The notes beneath the pieces are model-generated. The model did no database searches. It saw only the letters and a program-made list of their open reading frames with translations, and was not told where the DNA came from. This document shows, piece by piece, positions 48,101-58,199 of a DNA stretch of 64,000 nt. Position 1 is the stretch's first letter; each line of letters starts with the position of its first letter. Source of the DNA: Strigops habroptila (Eukaryota > Chordata > Aves > Psittaciformes > Psittacidae); assembly GCF_004027225.2 (NCBI RefSeq), contig NW_022651112.1, positions 124,001-188,000 of the forward strand, read 5' to 3'. The translations under genes and the position numbers were made by a program.

Positions 48101-51023
48101 GGGGGGCGTGGCCTTTGGGGGTGTGGCCTGAGTGTCTCCGCCCCCATGGGGGGTGGATGATCCCTATGGAGGGGCTATAGGATCTATATGGGGGGGGTAG
48201 TGGTGGGTGTGGCCATGGTGGGCGTGGCCTGGGGGCGTGTCTAACGTTGTCCCTGCTCCCCATAGGTGCGCGTGGGCTCCCCCGAGGCGCTGGGGGCTGT
48301 AGCGGGGGCCATGGGGGAGGCCAGGGCCGGGGCCCTGGTCCATGGGGTGCTGGGGGGGACCCAGCGCCTGCGGGTGCAGCGGATTGGGGACGAGTATAGA
48401 GCCCTGCGGTGAGGGGACACCAACGGGGGACATGGGGGTCATTGGGGATGTGTTGCGGGATATGGGGACATTGGGATTATTGGGGATGTGGGGGGATAGG
48501 GGACAATGGGGTTATTGGAGATGTGGGGGGATAGGGGGACGTTGGAGTTATTGGGGATATGGGGCCATATTGGGGACATTGGGGATATGGGGAGGGATGA
48601 TGGGGACATTATTTGGAGGATGTGGGGGAATATGGGGGGGACAGGGGGTCATCGGGGACATCAGGGGGGCTGTGGGGGGCTGTGGGGACTTAAGGGGGAC
48701 ACGGATGAAAATGAGGGACCTGGGGGGACATTCAGGGGATGTGAGGGAGACAGGGAAGGATATGGGGGGACAAGATGGGGTGATGTGTGGAGGGGGGTGG
48801 CACGGGGGCATGTGGAAGACTGGGGGGACCCCGAGGACCCCCTGACTGCTGTGACCCCCCCCCCAGGTGGTCCGGGGACCCCACAGGAGAGGGGGCTCAG
48901 ATGGAGCTGGTTGCCCTCAGCCCACGGTAGGGTGCGAGGGGGCGTGGCTTGTCATCAGAGGGGCGTGGTTATGGGGTGGGACCCTCAAAAGGGAGGGGGT
49001 GTGGCTATGCTAAGTATGCAGGGCCTCAGGATGGTGCTGCTTCCATATAGGGAAAAGGAGGAGGGGCCAGGATGGGAGTGGGAGGGGCATGGACAAGGAT
49101 AATGGGCGTGGCCTCCTGAGTCCCCGCCCCCTTTTGCAGGCACCGTGGTTGGGTGGATGCCTGCGCCCGCCTCTTTGGGGGTGTCGACATCTGTGGGGTG
49201 GAGGCGCTGAGGGGCCCTGATGGGCGTGAGCACATTGTCCAGGTCAGCACCAGGCGTTGGGGTCTCCCCCACCCCCCATATCTGGGTCCTCCCGGACACT
49301 GGGTGCCCCTTGGACGTGGGTTCCCTGGAACCCCCTCCTGTCTGCCCCCCTCAGGTTCTGGGCTCCTGGATGCCATTGGTGGGTCCGGGAGCGGCTGAGG
49401 ATCGGGGCCGGATTGTGGAGCTTGTGTTGAACAGGATGAGGGCAGAGCTGCCCCGGCCACGGAGCCCCTCTCCTGCGAGGCCACGCCCACAGGTAACACC
49501 CCATCACCCCACAAGTCCCTCCTGTGCCCCCCAAGTCCCCCCTGTGCTTCAGACCCCTAATAAGACCCCAAAGTCCCTCTGGTGCCCTACATGTCCTCTA
49601 TGACTCCCCTGAGCCCCTCAAGTCTTCCAAGTTCCCCCCAAGTCCTCCAATGACCCCCCAAGACTTTGAGGAGCCCCCCAAGTCTACCAGGTTTTGAGGG
49701 GTCCTCTCTTTCTGCCCCACAGATGACAGCGACATCGGGGTCCACCCGGACAGCGACCCCCACTCAGCAGCGACCCCCGCCCCAGGGTGAGTGACACCTC
49801 CCCCCCCTTCCCAAAACCCCATGGGGGTTCCCAAAACCCAGGGGATACCCCAAAAAACCACCCCCAAATATGGGGACCCCTAAATATGGGGTGTGACCTT
49901 CAAGTCTCTGAGTTCCCCCCAGCATGGGGGCACCCACATAATCCGGTGACCCTCACCCATGGGACCCCCCAAAATTGACCTCTCCCAAATCTGCCCCTTG
50001 CGAAGAGACCCCAAAATTGAGTGATCCCCCCACCCAATATAAGCCCGTTTGGCCCCGCCCATTCCAAGCCCCGCCCCTTCTAAGCCCTGCCCACCCACGC
50101 TGTTTCTCTCCCACTGCAGGGGCTCCGCCGCCGTCTGGCCCCGCCCAGCCCCGCCCGCAGCCGCAGGGACAGCCCCGCCCACCTGGGGGCGTGGCCTCAC
50201 CACGCCCCGCCTCCCCGGGCGCCTCTCCTCCTCGAGGCCCCGCCCAGCCCCGCCCGCCAGGCCAGCAGCCCCGGCCCCAAACCCCGCCCACCTCCCCGCA
50301 GCCCCGCCCGCAAGCCCCACCCACTTCCCCGCAGCCCCGCCCCCAGACTCCACCTCCCGCCACCCAGCCCCGTCCACAAGCCCCGCCCACCGCGCAGCCC
50401 CGCCCTCAGGCTCCGCCCACTTCTCAGCCCCGTCCTCAAGCCCCGCCCACCGCGCAGCCCCGCCCTCAAGCCCCACCAACTGGGATGCAGCCCCGTGCTC
50501 AAGCCCCGCCCACTTCCCCTCAGCCCCGCCCTCAAGCCCCTCCCACCTCCCCTCAGCCCCGCCCTCAGGCTCCGCCTGCTTCTCAACCCCGCCCTCAAGC
50601 CCCGCTCATCTCCCCTCAGCCCCGCCCTCAGGCTCCGCCCACTGTTCAGCCCCGCCCTCAAGCCCCGCCCACCTCCCCTCAGCCCCGCCACCCCGGCTCC
50701 CCCTCCACCCCGCAGCCTCGCCCCCAAACTCCCCCCGCTGCTGCTCAGCCCCGCCCCCCGGGCCCGCAGGCCCAGCCCACCACGCGTCAGCCCCGCCCCC
50801 AGGCCCCGCCCCTCGCCCCCAAACCTGCTCTGGCTCCTAAACCGGGCACGGCCCAGCCCCCCAGGTAAGTCAATGGGGGGGGCTTGGGGGGGGGGGGGCC
50901 TTTCCGCATGGCCCCGCCCCTAACCACGCCCCCTTCCTCCCCTCCAGCCCCACCCCCGAGCAGGGCGGCCCCGAGGGTCTCCGGTCCCTGCGGCAGAGCT
51001 TCGCCTCCCTCTTCACCGACTAA
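45120..51023 (+). CDS. SYN1: SYN1, synapsin I, strongly divergent
   Basis: Synaptic-vesicle phosphoprotein. Thirteen coding exons: 45120-45274, 45645-45702, 46018-46100, 46602-46755, 47024-47113, 47704-47766, 48266-48408, 48867-48926, 49140-49242, 49355-49492, 49723-49786, 50120-50864, 50948-51023; all phases agree, about 640 aa (human 705). Domain A is kept ([22 protein letters not shown] is the PKA/CaMKI phosphosite). Domains B/C begin [12 protein letters not shown]; recognisable blocks are [64 protein letters not shown] and IVELVLNRM. Domain D is a Pro-rich repeat of about 11 residues ([11 protein letters not shown]). Domain E ends [14 protein letters not shown], like human LRKSFASLFSD. 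The ATP-grasp core is much altered: the lysines of human VVVKMG and DAKYDVR are Thr here, and human IIEVVG reads IVQVLG. Bias to Ala, Gly, Pro and Arg follows the local GC pressure. No TIMP gene is nested in its introns. Confidence 0.93.
46765..46965. repeat. CACTGGGAGGGCACTGGG array, SYN1 intron 4
   Basis: About ten copies of CACTGGGAGG between exons 46755 and 47024. Confidence 0.85.
47118..47660. repeat. GGGGGCACTGGGAGGGGACT array, SYN1 intron 5
   Basis: About 25 copies of GGCACTGGGAGG(G/A)GA(C/T)TG at about 20-21 bp, many alternating into a 42-bp unit (GGGACTGG versus GAGGATTGG). Confidence 0.92.
47767..48265. other. SYN1 intron 6, GGGCGTGGC/CCCCGCCCC-rich, no TIMP gene
   Basis: About 500 bp of GGGCGTGGCC and GGGCGGGGC words. 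No open frame or exon resembling a TIMP is visible, although vertebrate synapsin genes classically host one. Confidence 0.7.
48415..48835. repeat. GGGGACATTGGGGTTATTGG array, SYN1 intron 7
   Basis: Imperfect units of 20-35 bp, GGGGATATGGGG(A/G)CA, filling the intron. Confidence 0.82.
50270..50720 (+). repeat. SYN1: coding minisatellite in SYN1 exon 12 (QPRPQAPPT)
   Basis: About 15 imperfect copies of a 30-33 bp unit, CAGCCCCGCCCTCAAGCCCC then GCCCACC, encoding [11 protein letters not shown] in synapsin domain D. The same CCCCGCCC words fill local non-coding DNA. Confidence 0.9.
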
Positions 51024-51264
51024 AGGGGGGGGTGCCCCATTTCCCCCCTTATCCTCCCCCTCCCTATCCCTTTTAGAGCCCGGGACCACCCTCTGGCCCC
51101 CCAGCTTGTGTGCCCCTAAGCCCCGCCCCCCCACGGGGATGTGGGGGGGGCAATGACACGATGGTGATGTTCGGTTTGTGCTCGTGACTGTGTGTAAGCC
51201 CCGCCCACGGTGTAAGCTCCGCCCCCCTCGCTTGGCCACGCCCCCCCGCAGTGAAGTGGGGGGC

Positions 51265-51270
51265 AATAAA
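51265..51270 (+). other. SYN1: SYN1 polyadenylation signal AATAAA
   Basis: AATAAA 242 bases after the SYN1 stop codon. Confidence 0.85.
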
Positions 51271-51299
51271 GCCCCAGAGCTGCTGCTGTGTTACTGTAT

Positions 51300-51960
51300 G
51301 GGTGCTATAGGACAAGGCGAATGTCTATAGATATATATGGGGGGAGCCTGTGTGGACCATATTGATGTGTGTGTGGGGGGGGAATGGACCCCACGGAATG
51401 GGGTATGGAGGTATGGACTGCCTGTGACCAGTTATAGAGCTTATAGGGCCAGCGAGGGGGGTTATAGAGTGTGGAAGGGGAGCTGTGGACCATATAGAGC
51501 CCCGGGTGGGGGGGGCAAAGACCCTGTGGGGATCCCTATAGAGCCTGGAGGGGGAGCTATGGACCCTATAGAGCCTGGAGTGGGAGCTATGGACCCTATA
51601 GAGCCTGAGAGCAGTTATAGAGCCTATAAGGCTGGAGGGGGGATAAAGAGTGTGGAGGGGGAGCTATGTACCCTATATAGAGCCCAGGGTGGGGGGGAGC
51701 TCAAAGACCCTGGGGGGGCAATCTCTATAGATCCTGGAGTGGGAGCTATAGACCCCACTAACAGCCTAGGGGGACCTACAGAGCCGGAGGGAGAGGGGAA
51801 CTTATGGAGTCTATAGAATATGGGGGGGACTTATAGATCCCATAGAGGCGGGGGGCAGGAATTATGGAACCTATAGAACATGGGGGGCGCCTATAGATCC
51901 TGGTGTGGGGGTGCTATGGACCCTATAGAGCCTGTGCTGGTGCCTATAGACCCGGGGGGG
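51300..51960. repeat. CTATAGAGCCTGGAG-rich spacer between SYN1 and UXT
   Basis: Copies of GGACC(C)TATAGAGCCTGG at 30-50 bp spacing; no gene content. Confidence 0.75.
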
Positions 51961-51984
51961 GTCACTTTAAGGCGGAGGGGGGGG

Positions 51985-52070
51985 GGAGCTCCTCCCGCCG
52001 CGTCGCGCGGCGATGACGCAGCCCCCCGTGGCTCCGCCCTCCGGCGTGGCGCGATGACGTAACGGCGGCG
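51985..52070 (+). promoter_or_regulatory. UXT: UXT core promoter
   Basis: CpG-dense 85 bp directly before the UXT start with GATGACGCAG and a CRE-like TGACGTAA at 52055-52062, then GGCGGCGATGGCGGCGG over the start codon. Confidence 0.6.
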
Positions 52071-54233
52071 ATGGCGGCGGCGGAGAAGGTGCAGCGCTAC
52101 GAGGCGTTCGTCAGCGACGTGCTGCGCCGCGACCTCCGGTGGGTGACGTCAGCGCGCTCCGGCCACGCCCCCTCACGCCGCCTACACCCCCCCTTTTGCC
52201 CCCCTTTAGACCCCCCCCGCACTCGCTGTTATGGCCACGCCTCTTTTGCTTGACCACGCCCCCTAATTCGTCACGCCCATTCATTGACCACGCCCTCATT
52301 GAGCCCCGCCCCCTTGCAGCAGCCCCGCCTCCTCCACACCCTGTCCACGCCCCTACCCCTTGTGGTCCCACCCACACGGTCCCTTGGCCACGCCCCCTGC
52401 AACGATGCCACGCCCCCCGGCCCCGAGGCTCACAGCGCCCCCCGCAGGCGGGTGCAGGAGCAGCGGGACGGGGTCTTCGAGCAGCAGGCGCAGGTGCTGC
52501 AGCTCCGGACAGCCCTGACCCGCCTCCAGGTGGGCCGCCTATAGGGGACGGGCATGGGGTGGGGCTCAGGGGAGTATTGGGGGATTTGGGGGGGTATATG
52601 GGGCAGGATATGGGGTAAATGGGAGGGAATTGGGAGGGGTTGGGGGGTGTTTGAGGGTGTCTAAGGAGGGATTTAAGGGCTTAAGGGGGGATTTGGGGGT
52701 TCAAGGAGGGGATGAGGGGGGATATACAGGTCCAAGGGGGGATATGTGGGGATATGGAGGTCCAAGGGGGGATGAGGGGGGGATAGGCAGGTCCAAAGGG
52801 AGACTTGTGAGCCCCTGGAGGAAATTTGGGGGTTCCCTGTGGGCTCTTTGGGGGGATTAACAGGTATTTGGGGGTCTCTTGCTTGGGAATAGGGGCATAT
52901 TTGGTGTGGCAAGGGGTGTTTGGAGGTCTCTGGGGGCTATTTCCAGAGACTAAAGGGTATTTGGGAATACCTGGGTGGAACTGGGGGGGGTTCTGTGGAT
53001 CCTTAGGTGGAATTGGGAGAGATCTGGGGGTCCCTGGGTGGCATTTGGGGTGCTGAGACTCTCCCCAGGAGGCGGCCGCCCCTCTGCGCACCCAGGTCGA
53101 CCTCGGCTGCAACTTCTTTGTCACCGCTGAAGTGTGAGTTGGGGGGGGAGGGTTACCCCAAAAACCTCCTTGGACCCCCAACCCACCCCCCATGACCCCA
53201 AAACACTCCTAGATCCCCAGATCCCCCCTTGAGGACACTCAAAGATCCATCTGGAACCCCTCCCTCCCATGATCCCTCCAGGTGACCCTATAACCCCCCC
53301 CTAGGGGCCATCCTGGGACCCCAGTACCCTCCCATTGACATCCAAAGTGACCCCAGAGATCTCAGTACCTCCCCCATTGACCCCAGGGTCACCTTGCCAC
53401 ATCCAGGGGACCCCCAAACCCCCCTGGGCCCCCCAAAATGGACTCCATACCCCCCCCAAGAGCTCTGGGATCCCAACACTCCCCTATGACCTCTCTGGGA
53501 CTCCAATAATCCCACCAGATGACCCCATAAACCCCCAGGGACTCCCCCAAACGCTTCTGTGATGCTCTTGGTGCCCCATTAGCACCCCCAGGACCCTCCT
53601 GGGACCCCAATACCCCTCTGGGACCCCCTGGGACACCCTAAATGGACCCCATAACACCCCATGGCCCCCCATCTCTCACTGTAACCCCCTTTATGATTCC
53701 CCAGCCCCTCTCCAGAGCGAGTGTTTGTGGCTCTGGGCTATGGGTTCTACGCGGAGCTGACTCTGCCCGAGGCCCTTCGACACCTCGACCGACGCAGCCG
53801 CCTCCTGGAGCAGTAAGACAGGACCCCATGGGGCTGGCCACGCCCCCTCGGGTCTGACCACGCCCCCTCGGGTCTGACCACGCCTCCTCCAAAACGCTGC
53901 CCCCCCGCCATGAATTGCCTTACAAGCCACGCCCCCCGGCGAGGCCACGCCCCTATGCTGAACCACGCCCGTCTGCCCTAAGCCCCGCCCCCTCGAGGAC
54001 CACGCCCTCACTAAGCCCCGCCCATCCCCCCCCAGGCTCAGTGAATCCCTGACGCGAGATGGGGCCAAGATCCGGGCTCACATCCGGCTGGTGCTGGAGG
54101 TAATGGGAATGCTGGGAGTGGGGGGGGGGCCCTCACCCCACGTGGCCCCGCCCCCCTGACTCCTGCCCCCCCTCCCCAGGGCCTGCGGGAGATCCAGGGG
54201 CTTCAGGACCCACCCGCAACCTCTGACCCCTGA
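52071..54233 (+). CDS. UXT: UXT, prefoldin-like alpha-class chaperone and transcription cofactor
   Basis: Small alpha-type prefoldin-like protein of the R2TP/prefoldin-like complex, also a nuclear cofactor for NF-kappaB and androgen receptor in mammals. Six coding exons: 52071-52138, 52448-52529, 53069-53133, 53705-53812, 54036-54099, 54180-54233; phases agree, giving about 146 aa (human 157). The protein starts MAAAEKVQRYEAFVSDVLRR (human EKVLRYETFISDVLQR), continues with a coiled coil (RDGVFEQQAQVLQLR), the conserved VDLGCNFFV and VFVALGYGFYAELTLPEAL beta-hairpin core, a second coiled coil (DRRSRLLEQLSESLTRDG) and ends GLREIQGLQDPPATSDP. The N-terminus lacks the basic extension of human isoform 1. 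The start sits in a compact CpG promoter with a CRE-like TGACGTAA at 52055-52062. Confidence 0.95.
52560..53060. repeat. GGGGGGATATGGAGGTCCAAG array, UXT intron 2
   Basis: Degenerate units of 25-35 bp (AAGGGGGGATTTGGGGG). The following intron, 53134-53704, holds CCCAGGACCCTCCTGGGACC-type copies instead. Confidence 0.7.
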
Positions 54234-54264
54234 CGTCATCAGGCCACACCCACCGCATCACCCC

Positions 54265-54800
54265 CACGATGATCCGTAATACCGCCTGTGTAAACGTGGA
54301 GTAACGTGTGTGTAAACATAGAGTAATACGTGTGCAAGCCTGGAGCAATGTATGTGTGAAGACGGAGTAAAGCATGTGTAAGCCTGGAGTATTGCGTGTG
54401 TAACCCTGATGTAACATGTTTAAACCAGGAGTAAAATGTGTGTAAACCTGAGCATTGCGTGTGTAAACATGGACTAATGCATAAATAGAGAGCAAGGCTG
54501 TGTAAAGCTGGAGCAAAGCATGTGTAAACAGGCAGTAATGTGTGTGTAAATCTGGAGTAATTGGTGTTTAAACCCAGAGTAAGGCAGGGGCAAGCCTGGA
54601 ATAAAGCGCATGTAAACCTCGAGGAGTGTGCAACAGGGGAGTAAACCCTGAGCAACCTATGAGGGTTGATCCCAGGGATGATCCTATTGGTACCGCTGGA
54701 GTAACCAATGAGCAATGAGTAAACCCTGAGCAACCTATGAGCGTTGATCTCAGGGATGATCCTATTTGGAGTAACCAATGGGCACCCCCAGAGTAACCTC
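54265..54800. repeat. GTGTAAACCTGGAGTAA array in UXT 3' flank
   Basis: About 20 copies of an 18-24 bp unit, then GAGTAACCAATGAGCA and a duplicated GTTGATC(C/T)CAGGGATGATC block. AATAAA at 54600-54605 inside it may serve UXT. Confidence 0.85.
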
Positions 54801-54829
54801 AGAGTACCCCCCCTCCCGCAGGACAGTGG

Positions 54830-55208
54830 GCGGAGCCTCTTCTGGGATGCCCCGCCCCTTCGAGCCCAGTGGGAGGGGCTAGGGGCTTGGCATGGCTTCC
54901 TATTGGTCAATGCGGATGGCGATGGGGGGGCTGACGTCATTCCAGTCCCCTCCCCATTGGACCACGAGCAGGGTGGGCGTGTCCCCAAGCCCCACCTCCC
55001 TCCACTCCTCGCCCCGCCCCTGCGTCCTGACGTCACCCGGCCCCTCCCCTCCTTCCGCCATCTTGCGCCGCCGCCGCTTCCCGCCGCCTCCCGCCGCCGC
55101 CCGCCCGCCCGGCCCGGCCCGGCCCGGCCCCCCCCGGAGCCGCCCGCGGGGTCGGGCCCGGCCCCGCCATGGCCGAGGACTTCTGGGAGGCCCCGCGCCG
55201 CTGAGCCG
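54830..55208 (+). promoter_or_regulatory. CDK16: CDK16 CpG-island promoter and non-coding exon 1
   Basis: Full CRE sites TGACGTCA at 54932-54939 and 55028-55035, inverted CCAAT (ATTGG) near 54902 and 54955, YY1-like CCGCCATCTTG at 55055-55065. Exon 1 ends at the donor 55209-55210. Confidence 0.75.
55169..55204 (+). other. upstream ORF in CDK16 exon 1 (MAEDFWEAPRR)
   Basis: ATG in a strong context (CCCGCCATGG), 11 codons then TGA four bases before the exon 1 donor, so the uORF is complete in the leader exon. The main CDK16 start is in exon 2. Confidence 0.6.
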
Positions 55209-55450
55209 GTAACGGGAGAACCGAGGCACCCCCCCTCGCGATCCCTCCCCCCCCATCCCCGCACAGTGGTAGCGTCCTGATGGGGGGGGAGGCTGAGGAG
55301 GCCACGCCCCTTTTGGCCTCGCCCACTATCGCCGGAGAGGGGATGGGGGGGGTGTCAGGCGTTTAGGGAGGACCCATGTGCTTGGGGGTGGGGGGGAGCA
55401 GGAGTTTGGGGTCCCCATGTGTGTGCGTCCCGTCCCCGCAGGGCTCCGCC

Positions 55451-58165
55451 ATGGACCGGATGAAGAAGATCAAGCGGCAGCTGTCGATGACGCTGCGGGG
55501 GGGGCGCGCCCCCGAGAAGAGCCTCGGGGAGCCCCGCGATAGCCACGGCAGCGACAGTGGTGAGCGCTGGCCCTTTAAGGGAGGCCACGCCTCCTTCCCG
55601 CGAGGCCACGCCCCTTTACACTGAGACCCCGCCCACTTTGGCGGAAACCCCGCCCCTCTGAGAGGTGTGCCTGTCGCTTTAAGAGAGCTGGGACGGGGGC
55701 TTGCGGGGGTGCCTGGCCCTTTAAGAGCTTGCATTGAGAGTGCCTGGCCCTTTAAGAAGTTTGAGTTGTGCCTGGCCGTTTAAGAAGCTGGGAGTGGAGA
55801 TTGGGAGGTGCCTGCCCTTTTAAGAGACCTTGCTGAGTGGTTCTTGTCCCTTTAAGAGAGCTAGGATGGGGGTTTGGGAGGTGCCTGGCCCTTTAAGAGA
55901 CCTGGGTGAGTGGAGGTTCCTGTCCCTTTAAAACGAAGACTGTCTCTTTAAGGCACCTGGAGCTGCTGGTTGAGAGGAGGGTGTGCCTGGCCCTTTAAGA
56001 GCCTGGGGAGGTGCCTGGCTCTTTAAGACAGCAGAGGGGTGGGGCTTGAGAGGGTGCCTGTCCCTTTAAGAATCCCCTGTGTCCCCCCCCCACCATGTCC
56101 CCATCTGTCCCCATGACCGCCCCCCCAGTGTCCCTCCATCTGTCCCTGGATCCGGTCCCCGTGTCCCCTCCTGTGTCACCATCTGTCCCTGTGTCACCCC
56201 CCAACCCCCCTGTGTCCCCCCATCTGTCCCTGTGTCACTCCATGTCCCCCCCATGTGCCCCCTGTGTCACCCCATGTCCCCCCCATCTGTGCCTGTGTCA
56301 CCCCCCGACCCCCCTGTGTCCCCCCCATCTGTCCCTGTGTCACCCCCTGACCCCCCCGTGTCCCCTGCATCAGTCCCTGTGTCACCCCATGTCCCCCCCA
56401 TGTGCCCCCTGTGTCACCCCATGTCCCCCCCATCTGGCCCTGTGTCACCCCATGTCTCCCCATCTGGCCCTGTGTCACCCCCCGACCCCCCCATGTCCCC
56501 CCATCTGTCCCTGTGTCACCCCATGTCCCACCATGTCCCACCCATATGTCTCTGTGTCACCCCATGTCCCCCCCATCTGTCTCCATGTCCCCCCCGTCCC
56601 CCCATCTGTCCCTGTTTCACCCCCCTTGTGTTCCTTGCCTCTCTAAGCCCCATGTCCCCTCTTTGTCCTCAAGTTCCCTGTGTCCCCGCACATCCCAATA
56701 CCCCCCTGTGACCCCTCCATCATATCCCCACGTGCCCCCCCCCAGTGCCCCCCATCTGTCCCCACGTCCCTGGTTGGGGAGTCACTGAGGATATAAGGGA
56801 TTCCTTGGGGGAGGTTTGGGGTCCTGGGGGGTGTTTGGGGTGCCCTGACCCCCCTTTATCCCTTCCCCCCCCCCCCAGAGACAGGGGTGGATGAGGGGCG
56901 GATGGGCTCGGATGGGGAGAGTGACCCCCCCTCGGGGACGTCCTCGGAGGAGGTGGCGTCCCCTGTGCGCCTGCGCCTGCGCCAGCACCCGGCCCGGCCC
57001 GGCTCCTCCGAGGTGGGCTTGGGGGGGTCCTGAGGGCTATTTAGGGGTTCTGGGGGGGTCCTGGAGGGGTCTTGGGGGTGATTGAGGGGTCCTGGAGGGA
57101 TCTTGGGGGGCAATTGTGGGGTCTCGGGGGGTCCTGGGGAGGTCTTGAGGGCAATTGAGGGGTCCTGGGGGTATCTTGGAGAGGTCTTGGGGGGCATATG
57201 GGGGTTCTGGAGGGGTCTTGGGGGGTTCTGGAGAGTGTTGGGGGGCGGCTTAGGGGCAATTGGGGTGATCCGGGGGGGGCTTTGTGAGGTGTGGGGTGAT
57301 TCTGGGGGGATCTTGGGGGGCTTTAATGGGGTCTGCAGTTGTTTTTGGGGGGGTCCTGGTGGTCTTTGGGAGGGTCCGGGGGGGGCGGTCATTGGGGCGG
57401 TGTTTGGGGTCCCTGATGTCACCCCCTGTCCCCCCCCCCCGTTGTCCCCCCCAGGACATCAACAAGCGCCTGTCGCTGCCGGCTGACACCCGCCTGCCCG
57501 AGGGGGGCCTGGACCGGCTGGGGCTGCCCGGGCCCCTGAGCCGCCGCCTGCGCCGCGTCTCCCTGGTGCGTCCCAGTACGGACCAGTACGAACCAGTGTG
57601 GGGCAGGAGGGGCTGGTGCCACCCCCTCCAGCGGCTCCCAGTTCTCCCAGTAACCGTGTGCTTCCTCCCCCCAGTCGGAGATTGGCTTCGGGAAGCTGGA
57701 GACCTACGTTAAACTGGACAAACTGGGAGAGGTGAGGGGCAGGGGCTCCTGCTGTGTGCCCCCCATTGCCCATGGTGTCACCCCCCCATATCTCTCTATG
57801 TGCCCCCAATGTCCCTGATATCCCTGTGTCCCCCCCAAATCCCCAACATCCCTGATGTCTTCATGCCCTCCTTGTCTTCAGTGTCCCTGGTGTCACCACG
57901 TCCCCCTTGTCCCCCCAACATCCCCAATGCCCCCGATGACCCCGTGTCCCCCCCTTGTCCCCGTGCCCCCAGGGCACCTACGCCACGGTGTACAAGGGCC
58001 GCAGCAAACTGACCGAGAACCTGGTGGCCCTGAAGGAGATCCGCCTGGAGCACGAGGAGGGGGCCCCTTGCACGGCCATTCGCGAGGGTGAGCCTTGCAC
58101 GAGGCCTTGCACGAGGGGCTTGTGCGGGCAGGGGACGAGGCCACTGTCCCCATGTCACCGTGCTC

Positions 58166-58199
<34 letters not shown>

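Noticed and set aside
50197-50727. Minus frame of 176 codons rich in GLRAGLRGG
   Set aside because: Antisense of the SYN1 domain D coding minisatellite.
55169-55204. Alternative N-terminus of CDK16 from the exon 1 ATG
   Set aside because: Its frame ends in TGA before the donor, so it cannot join exon 2.
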